Shown here piece by piece: positions 50,871 through 58,711 of a stretch of 64,000 nucleotides of DNA. Each line of letters opens with the position of its first letter. The first letter of the stretch is position 1. Below the pieces are notes generated by a model, which saw only the letters and a list, made by a program, of their open reading frames with translations, did not search any database and had not been told where the DNA came from. Source of the DNA: Jannaschia maritima (GTDB lineage: Bacteria; Pseudomonadota; Alphaproteobacteria; Rhodobacterales; Rhodobacteraceae); assembly GCF_030973515.1 (NCBI RefSeq), contig NZ_JARGZA010000012.1, forward strand, positions 1 to 64,000. Direction: 5' to 3'. The position numbers and the translations under genes were made by a program.

Positions 50871-52211
50871 TTATCCGGGCTTTTGGATGACGCTGTATCC
50901 GGTCGGCACGTTCGTTCCCGAGGCGGCGAAGCTGCCCACGGGAAGGTCGCGCCATTCGCCCAGGTCGAAGCCGTGATCGTAATGGGCCGACGCCGGAAGG
51001 ATACAGGCCAGCCGTCCGCCGGGGCGCAGGAAGCGCAGGGCGTGATCGACATGCAGCCGGTAGTGCCGACCGTAGAAGGGCGGGTTCATCACCACGGCGT
51101 CGAACCACGGATCGGGGGCGACCTGAAGGAAGTTGGCGCGCATGACCGCGTGCCCCTTCGCGCGGGCCTGCTCGGCCCGTCCGCCGTCATACTCGATGCC
51201 GGTGAGGCGGAGCGGGTCGCGCGGCCCCTGATACTTGCGGGGTTCATGCCAGCGGGCCAGCACGTCGAGCATCCGACCGTCGCCGCAGGACGGCTCTAGG
51301 ATCGTCTCGCCCCCGCGCAGCGGCAGGGCGGCGATGACGGTCTCGGCCACGCTGTCGGGCGTCCAGTAGAATTGCAGGTCGCGCGCGACGTCCGTGCTGG
51401 GCCGCTTGGCCTCGTCCTCGCTCGGCGCGTCTGGCAGGACCTCGCCGTAGAACTCGGCCAGGGCGCGGTTGATGTCGAGACGCCCTTGCGCGTCGAAGAC
51501 GATATGCGCGTTCCCGTTCTTGAACCGCTTGATCCGTCCGCCGCAGAAATCGGCCTCGCCGTGCCGCTTGGCCTCGTCCATGACGGCGCGCAGCTCGGCC
51601 CACTCGTAGCGGGGTTCTCCCCGGTAGAGGCGGAGCGCATTAAGTGTATCGCGCACCCGTTCGTTGCCCCAGCCCTCGCCGTAATCCGAGACGTGCCCGA
51701 CGATGATGCGCTTTGGCAGGCCCTCGACGCCGATCTTCACCTTGGAATGGCTACGATAGGCCGGGTCCAAGTCGCAGAAGCATTCCGCCAGCCCTTTGAG
51801 GACGTGGAAGCGCGGGGACAGGAGGAAGTCTCCGAAGAGGTCGCGGATCGCCTCGATGGTGAAGGACGGCGGGTTCTCAAGGCGAAGCTCGATGGCCTTC
51901 CGGTCCTTCGCGCTGGCGACGTCCTCGATCCGCAAGCCCTCGCGGACGTGCCGCCATGCGGATTTGAGAAGGGCGGCGCGCACGTCGCGTTCGTAGAGGC
52001 TGGGCGAGCGCGAGAAGATCTGACCTCCGAACGTGCCGCCGATGCACCCGGCCATGCCGATTGCGGTCTCCGCCTCCTCGAAGGCGGCGATGGCGTCGGG
52101 GATCGCCTCCGCCTTGGCGTCGTATTCGGCGACGATCTCCGAGATGCTGCGGCGCAGGGCGGGGGCCGCGTGGACGGCCTCCCCCTCTCCGATCTGGGCG
52201 TAGCTGGTCAT
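50871..52211 (-). CDS. DUF4942 protein with N6-adenine methyltransferase domain
   Basis: The 446-residue protein has an N-terminal DUF4942 region (about 1-290) and a class I methyltransferase with ILEPSCGDGRMLDVLA (SAM-binding, about 318) and VVMNPPFYGRH (NPPF catalytic motif, about 374). Plasmid-borne orphan methyltransferases of this type can protect incoming DNA from host restriction. It overlaps the preceding small gene by 4 bases. No cognate nuclease is nearby. Confidence 0.85.
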   Translation of the reverse strand: MTSYAQIGEGEAVHAAPALRRSISEIVAEYDAKAEAIPDAIAAFEEAETAIGMAGCIGGTFGGQIFSRSPSLYERDVRAALLKSAWRHVREGLRIEDVASAKDRKAIELRLENPPSFTIEAIRDLFGDFLLSPRFHVLKGLAECFCDLDPAYRSHSKVKIGVEGLPKRIIVGHVSDYGEGWGNERVRDTLNALRLYRGEPRYEWAELRAVMDEAKRHGEADFCGGRIKRFKNGNAHIVFDAQGRLDINRALAEFYGEVLPDAPSEDEAKRPSTDVARDLQFYWTPDSVAETVIAALPLRGGETILEPSCGDGRMLDVLARWHEPRKYQGPRDPLRLTGIEYDGGRAEQARAKGHAVMRANFLQVAPDPWFDAVVMNPPFYGRHYRLHVDHALRFLRPGGRLACILPASAHYDHGFDLGEWRDLPVGSFAASGTNVPTGYSVIQKPG

Positions 52212-52540
52212 GCGCCCGCCTCCGTGAAGAGGTCGCGTTGCCCGTCGGACCAATCGCCCGGCGGAAGCGGATCCACGCCGCGGACCTCGATGAGAAAGCG
52301 CGACTGACGAATGCGGCGCTGACCGGCATCGGTTCGATAGGTCTCGCCGATGATGACGCGATAGCGGGCGGGATCGCTGCCCATAGGTGCCAGGGCATAT
52401 CTCTTGATCGAGCGGCGCCGTCCCATCCAGCCGCCGCGCTTCGCTGCGTAGCGCATGAACTCGATGCACCCGAGGATGTTGCTCTTGTCGGCCGCCGTCA
52501 GGTGCAGCCCCTCGATCATGGTCACGCTCGGGCGGGTCAT
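52208..52540 (-). CDS. small basic protein of unknown function
   Basis: From ATG 52540 the 110-residue protein overlaps both neighbours by 4 bases (zinc-ribbon gene before, methyltransferase after). It has GCIEFMRYAAKRGGWMGRRRSIKRYALAPMGSDPARYRVIIGETYRT and is Arg-rich. Family not recognised. Confidence 0.6.
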   Translation of the reverse strand: MTRPSVTMIEGLHLTAADKSNILGCIEFMRYAAKRGGWMGRRRSIKRYALAPMGSDPARYRVIIGETYRTDAGQRRIRQSRFLIEVRGVDPLPPGDWSDGQRDLFTEAGA

Positions 52541-52734
52541 GCTGCGACCTCCCGCGCCGTCTCGGGCTGCATCGGGCGTTCGGTCAGGGTGGTGTCGTTC
52601 TCGCACGCTTCGCAGGTCGCGGCGTCATAAACGGCGGCCAGCTCCCATTCCTGGGTTTTGGTATTCCACGACGCGAAGGCGTCCCGGTGGACGTTCTCGC
52701 TGCCGCAATGGGCGCAATGGATGGTGATGGACAT
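52537..52734 (-). CDS. zinc-ribbon-like small protein
   Basis: The 65-residue protein has CAHCGSENVHRDAFASWN and, after a Trp/Glu strand, CEACENDTTL, a CxxC...CxxC ribbon. Similar short proteins accompany ArdC and DUF3768 genes in alphaproteobacterial plasmids. It starts the three-gene unit that ends with the methyltransferase. Confidence 0.65.
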   Translation of the reverse strand: MSITIHCAHCGSENVHRDAFASWNTKTQEWELAAVYDAATCEACENDTTLTERPMQPETAREVAA

Positions 52735-52787
52735 GGGGACGGTCTCCCGTTCGGGGCCGGGGACGGCGCGCGCCGCCCCGGCGGGGA

Positions 52788-53105
52788 TTACTGGAAACTG
52801 GCGTTGAGGATGGGAAGCTCGGCGGCGGCGGCCTTCACCGCGTCGAACATCGCACGGTCGGCCATCTGCGCGGTCAGACCCTCGATGGCCTCGGTCAGGC
52901 GGACGGGCTGGCCCCACGGGGTCACTTGATCGAGCGCCTTCAGGCTGCGCCCGGACCGGGGGTGGTCGGCGAGATAGCCGCGCGGGCACCGCCGCAAGGC
53001 GATGTCGATGGATCGGTAGCCCGACATGGACAGGCGGACGATGTGGCCCATGCGCGGCTCGGGGTCCATCTGGTGACGGGCGATGAAATAGGTCTTCATG
53101 GGCAT
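52788..53105 (-). CDS. small protein of unknown function
   Basis: From the ATG at 53105 (GAGGAG upstream; ATG 53099 is an alternative) the product is 105 residues: MPMKTYFIARHQMDPEPRMGHIVRLSMSGYRSIDIA... Strand-rich start, helical C-terminus. It lies in the same leftward block as the DUF3768 gene. Family not recognised. Confidence 0.55.
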   Translation of the reverse strand: MPMKTYFIARHQMDPEPRMGHIVRLSMSGYRSIDIALRRCPRGYLADHPRSGRSLKALDQVTPWGQPVRLTEAIEGLTAQMADRAMFDAVKAAAAELPILNASFQ

Positions 53106-53161
53106 GGGTTCGGCTCCTCTATTGGAAGGCCGGGCGACACGGGGCCGCCCTGGGCCGGGTG

Positions 53162-53554
53162 TCAGTAGTCGGACGGGAACATGATGGTCAGGACGCGCCG
53201 CGTGACCCGCTTGTTGGCTGGGTCGGGGGAGGCCCATTCATAGCCTTCGTCGTAGAGGTCGATCTTCCAGAACAGCCGCTCGCCCTCGACGGTCACGGTT
53301 CCAAAGGTGCGATCCTTGTAGGGGTCGTTGTCCTCGGTGAACGTGGTGTCCTGGGCGACGGCGCGGGTCGCGGCCAACTGGAAGTCCGGCCCCCGCGCGG
53401 CCACGGCGGCGGTCATCACATGCTTGCCCTTGGGGGTGAGGGAGTCGGCCCCCGCGATCATGGCCTTGCGGAACTGGTCGTTCTGCTGCGCGACGGCCAT
53501 CGTCTCCATCGCGGCCGCGATTTCGCCCCCGGTCATCTCCATCATGTTCGGCAT
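53162..53554 (-). CDS. DUF3768 domain protein
   Basis: The 130-residue protein matches DUF3768: QNDQFRKAMI, GKHVMTAAVAA, the acidic DNDPYKDRTFGTVTVEGERLFWKIDLYDEGYEWASPDPANKRVTRRVLTIMF block. These proteins are common on alphaproteobacterial plasmids near ArdC, and their function is unknown. GAAGGAGAG precedes the ATG. Everything upstream of that is the second 504-bp repeat copy. Confidence 0.8.
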   Translation of the reverse strand: MPNMMEMTGGEIAAAMETMAVAQQNDQFRKAMIAGADSLTPKGKHVMTAAVAARGPDFQLAATRAVAQDTTFTEDNDPYKDRTFGTVTVEGERLFWKIDLYDEGYEWASPDPANKRVTRRVLTIMFPSDY

Positions 53555-53570
53555 CCCGGTCTCTCCTTCG

Positions 53571-54074
53571 TGGTGTTGGTGGGGTCTGTTGCCCCTGTGG
53601 GTCGGGTTTGGAGGCACGGCGCGTGGCGCCGCTGTCCTGCAAACCTGGCCTCGCCGAGAGCGGAGGGGGGCGAGACAAGGGGAGAGGGACGGGGGTGGTG
53701 CGGCCCGCAGGGCGTCAGCCCGAGGACACGGCCCCGGCCCGACCCCTTGTCCGAGGGGGGAGGCTGCGCCGCCCCCCTGACCGGCGCAGCGGCGTTCGGC
53801 TTGCCCGAACCCCAAGCCCAAGAAGGATCCCGGTCGCGCGCGGCCACCGGCCGGGCCGATCCGGGCCGCCCCAGGGATCGTCACCCGCAAGGGCGGAGAC
53901 GCGGCCCCGCGCCCGACCATGCCCCGCCCGCCAGGACGCGGCTCCGCAGGAGACGGGGCAGGGCGGAAGGGCCGGCGCGTCAGTGCAGGGCCGCCGGGGC
54001 AGGGAGGACGGGGGGACGCGGCTTCGGGAGGACCGAAGGGACGACTAGAGCCCGGTGCGCGTCAGCGCAGGGGC
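53571..54074 (-). repeat. 504-bp direct repeat, copy B (leader of the DUF3768 gene)
   Basis: Read block by block, it shows no difference from 44985-45488 and has the same orientation. It begins 16 bp upstream of the DUF3768 ATG, against 14 bp for ardC, which puts the two genes in different frames relative to the repeat. It contains the same hairpins at an offset of 8586 bp. Its far end lies 68 bp before a rightward small gene. Confidence 0.9.
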
Positions 54075-54142
54075 CTTGATGTGGGATTCTTCGCGGCCGA
54101 CTTTCATCCCGAGGCAGGGCCGAACGACGAAGGAACTACCGC

Positions 54143-54382
54143 ATGGACGAAGTGGACATCTATAGGAACGAGGCCGGTATCTACGGCTTCGTGAAAGCCG
54201 GGGAGGAACGATCCCTTCCGGCCGTGTCGGGGCCTTGGGCCTATTGGAAGCGCACCAGGTTCGACGGGGTGCGGCCGCTGATCGGAGCCTTGATGTCGAG
54301 CCCAGAAATCGCCCGCATCATCGGGCGGAACGGCTACTACCTCGAAGGATCGACGGCGCATATCGTGAAGTCCTATCCCTGA
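54143..54382 (+). CDS. small protein of unknown function
   Basis: The 79-residue protein (MDEVDIYRNEAGIYGFVKAGEERSLPAVSGPWAYWKRTRFDGVRPLIGALMSSPEIARII...) follows AGGAACTACCGC. It is convergent with the family-3 gene, with 3 bp between stops. No domain recognised. Confidence 0.5.
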   Translation: MDEVDIYRNEAGIYGFVKAGEERSLPAVSGPWAYWKRTRFDGVRPLIGALMSSPEIARIIGRNGYYLEGSTAHIVKSYP

Positions 54383-54385
54383 TCG

Positions 54386-54700
54386 TCAGCCGCCTCGCGT
54401 ATTGGTCGCCTCGGCCCCTTTCGCGAAGGGGATGGCGAGCTGAGTGCAGCCTGCGGCGGCGAGGAGCGAGGCGATGCCGTTCAGCGTCCTGAAGACGCGC
54501 GGGTTGTTGAAATCGCGCTGCGTGACGAGCTGCCGCGTGTCGCCGGAGGCGAAGACCAAGCGCACGGTCCATCGCCCGTAATGGATGGATTCCTTCCGGG
54601 TCAGCGTTTCCTTGCAGGTTACGACGATCGCCGCGCCTGCGGCGAAGTGGTCGACCAGCTCGGGCTCGAAGACGACGTTCGGCTTGAAGCGGGTGGTCAT
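54386..54700 (-). CDS. member 3 of the three-copy uncharacterised family
   Basis: The 104-residue protein (NVVFEPELVDHFAAGAAIVVTCKE...RWTVRLVFASGDTRQLVTQRD...FRTLNGIASLLAAAGC) shares the RQLVT-x-RD and TLNGI-S blocks with 45499-45798. It shares NVV-x-EP plus the (K/R)T-(I/L)-N-G helix with 9670-10074. It overlaps the TSCPD-like gene by 4 bases. Confidence 0.65.
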   Translation of the reverse strand: MTTRFKPNVVFEPELVDHFAAGAAIVVTCKETLTRKESIHYGRWTVRLVFASGDTRQLVTQRDFNNPRVFRTLNGIASLLAAAGCTQLAIPFAKGAEATNTRGG

Positions 54701-55080
54701 GGCTGTTTCGCCAGCTCGGCCACGATCAGCCCGACATGGCTGGCATGGACGGTTTCGGGATTGGGTTCTTGGTCGCCCTCGGTCCACAGGCCCGGCTTCT
54801 CGGTTTGCGCAAGCGATTTGAGGATCGCGCCGGGGCGGAGCCCGTGCTGGAGGAGGAGGGAGATCAGGACGCAGGCGTCTTGGACCTGAAACTCCAACTG
54901 CGACCCGGTGCGGAAGCCGCCCGAGTAGAAGACCTCGCGGGGGCGGTCCGGCTCATCGGGGTCGAAGCCCACGGTCAGGTGGATGGTATGCCCCTCGGGC
55001 GTCTGGACGCGCCGCGTCTCGCAGAGACGGCGGGCGGGAAGGTCGTGCCGGGGATCGGGCGTCTTCTTGTAGGCGGTCAT
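54697..55080 (-). CDS. TSCPD-domain-like protein
   Basis: The 127-residue protein has LTVGFDPDEPDRPREVFYSGGFRTGSQLEFQVQDACVLISLLLQHGLRPGAILKSLAQ, matching the TSCPD domain otherwise found at the end of ribonucleotide reductases. Stand-alone plasmid copies are common in this lineage; their role is unknown. It lies between ssb and family member 3 in a leftward operon. Confidence 0.7.
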   Translation of the reverse strand: MTAYKKTPDPRHDLPARRLCETRRVQTPEGHTIHLTVGFDPDEPDRPREVFYSGGFRTGSQLEFQVQDACVLISLLLQHGLRPGAILKSLAQTEKPGLWTEGDQEPNPETVHASHVGLIVAELAKQP

Positions 55081-55136
55081 CGCGGCCTCCTGCGGCGGGT
55101 GATGGGAAGGGCGGGCCATGAGGCCCGCCCGTTCCG

Positions 55137-55493
55137 TCACTGGTCCTGCTGCGCCTTGCGGGCCTGCCGGCGGCGCTCGTCGTGGCTGAAGTTGTCGAAA
55201 TCCTCGGCCGCCATCGTGATCCCGTATTCGGTCCCGCCTTCCTTGTTCTCCCAGCTCGTCTGGCGGACGGTGCCGAAGGCCCGGACGATGTCGCCCGGCT
55301 GGGTGTTTTCGCGCACCCACTTGGCGACGTTCTCGTTGAAGATCGTGACCTCGTTCCAGTAGGGCTTCGACTGGAATTCGCCCTTGTCGTCCTTGCGGCC
55401 GTATTCGGCGGCGACGCTGACCCGGAGGGTGTTGCCGACTTCCTTGTGCTTCCCGACCCGGCCGATGATCTCGAATTGTGCGAAGGTTCTCAT
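55137..55493 (-). CDS. ssb: single-stranded DNA-binding protein
   Basis: The 118-residue OB-fold protein has IIGRVGKHKEVGNTLRVSVAAEY, SKPYWNEVTIFNENVAKWVRENTQPGDIVRAFGTVRQTSWE and a basic Gln-rich end. It lacks the acidic C-terminal tip of chromosomal SSB. A plasmid SSB would coat the entering strand in the recipient, and ssb is a hallmark of leading regions. Confidence 0.85.
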   Translation of the reverse strand: MRTFAQFEIIGRVGKHKEVGNTLRVSVAAEYGRKDDKGEFQSKPYWNEVTIFNENVAKWVRENTQPGDIVRAFGTVRQTSWENKEGGTEYGITMAAEDFDNFSHDERRRQARKAQQDQ

Positions 55494-55581
55494 GGTGTGT
55501 CTCCTCGGTGAGAGTGTTTCGATGAAGAACGGGCACGCCGGGGGGCGATGCGCTCAAGGGAAAAGTCGGAGGATCCGCGCG

Positions 55582-55609
55582 CTTTATAAAGAAGCGTAGA
55601 GATTATAAT
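55582..55609. promoter_or_regulatory. AT-rich divergent promoter region of ssb and thermonuclease
   Basis: CTTTATAAAG (palindrome at 55582-55591) and ATTATAAT (55602-55609), which gives TATAAT on both strands, form an AT-rich island in otherwise GC-rich DNA between the divergent genes. The rest of 55494-55945 holds no gene I can support. Confidence 0.45.
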
Positions 55610-55945
55610 ATTGTGTGGAAACCGTCTTTTTGCTTGGAGGCGGACGAAGGCCGCCGGGCGCAAAGAGCCCCCCGAGCGATGTTCCGTGATGAGAAACACG
55701 TCCGGGGAGACGAATGGGAACCGTGCCGCCCAGTATTCGGTGGGCGGGTCTGCACAAGGATGGCGGCGGCACCCGTCAGCGTTCCCGCAGGCCAAAGCGC
55801 GAGGACGACAAGGGTGATTGGCGAAGCTGGAACGATGGTCTCTTGATCGGAAACGATCGCCGAGGGGCGCGAGGACGAACGGACGGTCGTGGCTATGCGC
55901 TTGGTCGTCCGCAAAATGGGTGAACAAGGAAGGCTGGACCGGATA

Positions 55946-56398
55946 ATGGGATCGACGGCGACGATGATCGGCTTCTACCTCGTGGCCGCTTGCCTTCCGA
56001 TCGGCGCGGCCGTGGTGGCGGCGGAGCGGGTCAGCGGCCCGGTCGATCATGTGCGCGATGCGGACACAATCATTGTGCAAGGCGTCCCGGTCCGCTTCAA
56101 CGGCGTGGATGGCGCCGAACGGGGCACCCGTCGGGGCGAGGCCGCACGTGACTGGATGCTAGACGCGGTGCGCGGGCGCGAAGTGCGGTGCGAGCTGAAC
56201 GGCGAGCGGACCCATGACCGCTGGGTCGGCGTCTGCTTCATCGAGGTCGATGGCGCGTGGACCGACCTCGGCGGACTGGTGATCGCCGCCGGTCTCGCGC
56301 TCGACTGCCCGCGCTACTCGGACGGGCGCTATGCCGCGCTGGAAACGGCCCGCGCCCGTCTCGTCCAGTCGCGGGCATCCTACTGTTACCCCCGATGA
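55946..56398 (+). CDS. second thermonuclease-family protein, minimal form
   Basis: From ATG 55946 the product is 150 residues, with an N-terminal hydrophobic segment and an SNase-like domain (GPVDHVRDADTIIVQGVPVRFNGVDGAERGTRRGEAA, then DRWVGVCFIEVDGAWTDLGGLVIAAGLALDCPRYS). It lacks the C-terminal tail of the enzyme at 5370. ATG 55964 is an alternative start. Likely exported; role unknown. Confidence 0.75.
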   Translation: MGSTATMIGFYLVAACLPIGAAVVAAERVSGPVDHVRDADTIIVQGVPVRFNGVDGAERGTRRGEAARDWMLDAVRGREVRCELNGERTHDRWVGVCFIEVDGAWTDLGGLVIAAGLALDCPRYSDGRYAALETARARLVQSRASYCYPR

Positions 56399-56438
56399 GC
56401 GGTCCGGGCGATGACGGTCGCCTGGCTGGGGTGCGCTG

Positions 56439-56759
56439 ATGCCTGGGCGGCCCGCCTCGGCGTCCATCGCGGCGTGGTCCGCGCGCCAGCCGGGAGGTCG
56501 CACGGTGACGATCGCGCACCGCCGCGTCGTCGCCGCGCTGGCGCTGTCCCGGTCCGATGAGCCACCTCTGCGTCATCCCCGCGAAAAGCTCCTGACACTA
56601 CTCAAGGAAGCGGAGCCGGGGACGGTTTTCGAGCGCGCTTCCGGCCAACTCGAACTGTTCCCGGAGGTTGAGGCGGACGAGCTGTGCCAACTCGATAGGA
56701 TGGCGTCGCGGGTCGGACTGGAAGACGACGCCCTGCGATCACCACCGTCGTCAGGGTGA
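56439..56759 (+). CDS. possible small protein of unknown function
   Basis: The 106-residue frame contains VTIAHRRVVAALALSRSDEPPLRHPREKLLTLLKEAEPGTVFERASGQLELFPEVEADEL, which looks protein-like in the middle. The first 20 residues do not. The end overlaps the stop region of the convergent gene. No domain recognised. Confidence 0.35.
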   Translation: MPGRPASASIAAWSARQPGGRTVTIAHRRVVAALALSRSDEPPLRHPREKLLTLLKEAEPGTVFERASGQLELFPEVEADELCQLDRMASRVGLEDDALRSPPSSG

Positions 56760-57272
56760 CGCGATTTCGCGGCGCGCGATCCGAAGGATTTCTTCGTATC
56801 CGTCGGAGAAGCACTTCGATTCCATGGCAACAATGTTAGGGGGGAGGCCATGTTCATCCACCGCCTCCAAGGCCGTTCCGATTGACAGAAATGCGCGGTC
56901 AAACTCGGGCGACACGATTAGGCGGCTTGCATCGAACGTCTGTTTAGCCGTGCTCCACGCCGCCCATGCAGCGCGGGCGCGCTCGCGGCTCTCCTTCGAC
57001 CCGTGATAACCCTCGGGTCCGTGTTCATGATTGTAGTATCCATCGGCATCTCGACCTGCCTCAGCGGCGGCCTTCTTCAAGTGCGCGACGATTTCGGAAT
57101 ACTGACTGCGCCGTAGATCCCAGATGCGATCTTCATGGTGGCGTTCCTTGGCAGTCTTCGCGCGGTTTCGCTCGATCACCCACGTTGTCGCCAAAGTCAG
57201 ACCCGAACCGATGACCAGTGTGAGGATGGTTAGAAGGGGGCCGATCCACGGCGCGGTCGTCTGGTCTTCCAT
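56751..57272 (-). CDS. single-pass membrane protein with cytoplasmic helix
   Basis: From ATG 57272 the product is 173 residues. One N-terminal membrane helix (WIGPLLTILTLVIGSGLTLATTWVI, about 9-33) is followed by a charged helical region (RNRAKTAKERHHEDRIWDLRRSQYSEIVAHLKKAAAEAG...). This resembles small phage or plasmid membrane proteins of unknown role. No family recognised. Confidence 0.6.
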   Translation of the reverse strand: MEDQTTAPWIGPLLTILTLVIGSGLTLATTWVIERNRAKTAKERHHEDRIWDLRRSQYSEIVAHLKKAAAEAGRDADGYYNHEHGPEGYHGSKESRERARAAWAAWSTAKQTFDASRLIVSPEFDRAFLSIGTALEAVDEHGLPPNIVAMESKCFSDGYEEILRIARREIASP

Positions 57273-57324
57273 GATGGCCTCCAATCGGATCGCCACGCAT
57301 AGGTCCGAACATCGTCTCGCGGAA

Positions 57325-57351
57325 GAAAAAAGGCCCCGCCGGAGCAGGGCC
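57325..57351 (-). terminator. terminator hairpin with T-run after the 120-residue gene
   Basis: Reading leftward, GGCCCTGCTCCGGCGGGGCC forms a stem with one mismatch and is followed by TTTTTTCTTC. It lies about 60 bp beyond the stop at 57414. Confidence 0.75.
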
Positions 57352-57413
57352 GAGGAATTCCTCACCACAAGGAATAGGGGAAGCGCGGCGGCCTGGCCGT
57401 CCGCGCGGTAAGT

Positions 57414-57776
57414 CTATGTGCCACCCGCGCCGTGGATCGCCAACCAGTTCGGTCCCGGCTCGATCGCGTCGGCTTCGCGTTCTAGGACGGCCAGCCGATT
57501 GTTGATCGCCACGATGAGGGTGGTCTGCGGCGCAGCCGCTCGGTGCCCCCGGAGGGGTTGGCACAGCCCGGACGGGCCGCGCAGGAAGAGGTCGCTGACC
57601 CTGCGTAGCAGGTCCGCGTCGGTCTCGCGCGCGATCATCGCGACCGGCAGGGCGGCAACGTGGCAGGTCCACGGCTCGACGCGCCGAGTGGCTCGTCTGC
57701 GCCCGATGATATGGGTCGCGACCATCCATTCGGTGAGGTCGTGCCAGTCGAGCCGGGTGCCGGGCGTGCGGGTCAT
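57414..57776 (-). CDS. protein of unknown function
   Basis: The 120-residue protein (MTRTPGTRLDWHDLTEWMVATHIIGRRRATRRVEPWTCHVAALP...) overlaps the preceding zinc-binding-like gene by 4 bases and is last in a leftward operon with a strong terminator. No domain recognised. Confidence 0.5.
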   Translation of the reverse strand: MTRTPGTRLDWHDLTEWMVATHIIGRRRATRRVEPWTCHVAALPVAMIARETDADLLRRVSDLFLRGPSGLCQPLRGHRAAAPQTTLIVAINNRLAVLEREADAIEPGPNWLAIHGAGGT

Positions 57777-58048
57777 ATCAGGACTCCTTGGCGGGGATCG
57801 GCCTCGGGGCGCGGGCGGATGCCGACGCGGCCTCGCGGATCGATGGTCCAGCCGTCCGCCGTGCGCTCGACGCTCGCGTCCGGCCCATGACGCTTGATGA
57901 ACACGCGGTCGGCTTCAGCCTTGCGCGCGAGATGCAGGTCCGATGCCCGGTGGCCCGAGGGTCGGGCGCACCACGATCCGGGCCGTGCGCTGCAAACGGG
58001 GCAGGCGACGGCGAGGACCGGGTGACGATGGGCGGTGAAATCAGACAT
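57773..58048 (-). CDS. short zinc-finger-like protein (C-x2-C...GH motif)
   Basis: The 91-residue protein has VLAVACPVCSARPGSWCARPSGHRASDLHLARKAEAD, a recurrent motif of small proteins in alphaproteobacterial plasmids and prophages. It has a CxxC pair, a third Cys and His residues fit to bind zinc. It overlaps the amber-interrupted gene by 8 bases. Function unknown. Confidence 0.65.
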   Translation of the reverse strand: MSDFTAHRHPVLAVACPVCSARPGSWCARPSGHRASDLHLARKAEADRVFIKRHGPDASVERTADGWTIDPRGRVGIRPRPEADPRQGVLI

Positions 58049-58646
58049 GGCAGCGCCCGTCCTCCAGGGAGACGCGCGCCAGCCAGTGCCGCCCGTGCGA
58101 CACGCGGAGGCTCGTCAGCCATCCGGGCTCGCGATCCGCGTCCCAGAGGGCCGCGACGGCGATCCGCCATGCCGGACCGTGCGCGGCGGCGAAGGCCCGC
58201 AAGCGGTCGAGCTGGTCGGTTCGCACCGTGAGCCGGTCGTAGCGCCGTCCCGAGGGGTCCGTCCGGCTCGCATAGAGCGGGTCGGCCAAGTCCACGCGGC
58301 CCCGGTCGATCTGGGTCAGGAAGTCGAGAAGATAGCTCGGATCGGCGGGGAAGGGCGCGCGGTCCCACGCGCGGCGGATCAGGGTCCGCTCGCGGAGGGG
58401 CCGGGCCGCGATGGCGCGGCGGGCGCGGTGCCAGTTCGCCGCACGCCGGTCGCGATCCTCCTACTGGGTCCGGTCCCAGACGACGGCGCGGCGCCGCATC
58501 ACCTCGTCCTCGCTCGGTTGCGCGGCTGCGATCTGGGCGCTGAACAGGGGCAGGGCCTCGCGTTCGGCGGCCTGCTTGCGGCGGAGATGCCCGCGCTTGC
58601 GGGCCGTGTCGGTGAAGGGGGTTCGGGGGTATCGCTTGCAGCGCAT
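58041..58646 (-). pseudogene. 200-residue accessory gene interrupted by one in-frame TAG
   Basis: The frame from ATG 58646 encodes MRCKRYPRTPFTDTARKRGH...EDEVMRRRAVVWDRTQ, meets TAG at 58461-58463, and continues open in the same frame with EDRDRRAANWHRARRAIAARPLRERTL...AFPADPSYLLDFL-like sequence to 58041. Both halves fit one protein type that I associate with such plasmids. The region after the stop has no ATG, GTG or TTG until 58295. It is either a recent nonsense mutant or read through. The C-terminus shares a domain with 43670-44017. Confidence 0.65.
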
Positions 58647-58711
58647 GATCCGGCTCCTCGGGGTTGCTGGGGATCGGGGAGGGGGCGGGCTCACGGCCTG
58701 CCCCGCCCTTG

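Noticed and set aside
39841-50874. Shared 12-mer GAAATAGGGGTT upstream of mobC and at 50863-50874
   Set aside because: Many chance 12-mer matches are expected in 64 kb, and the two copies have opposite orientation relative to their genes.
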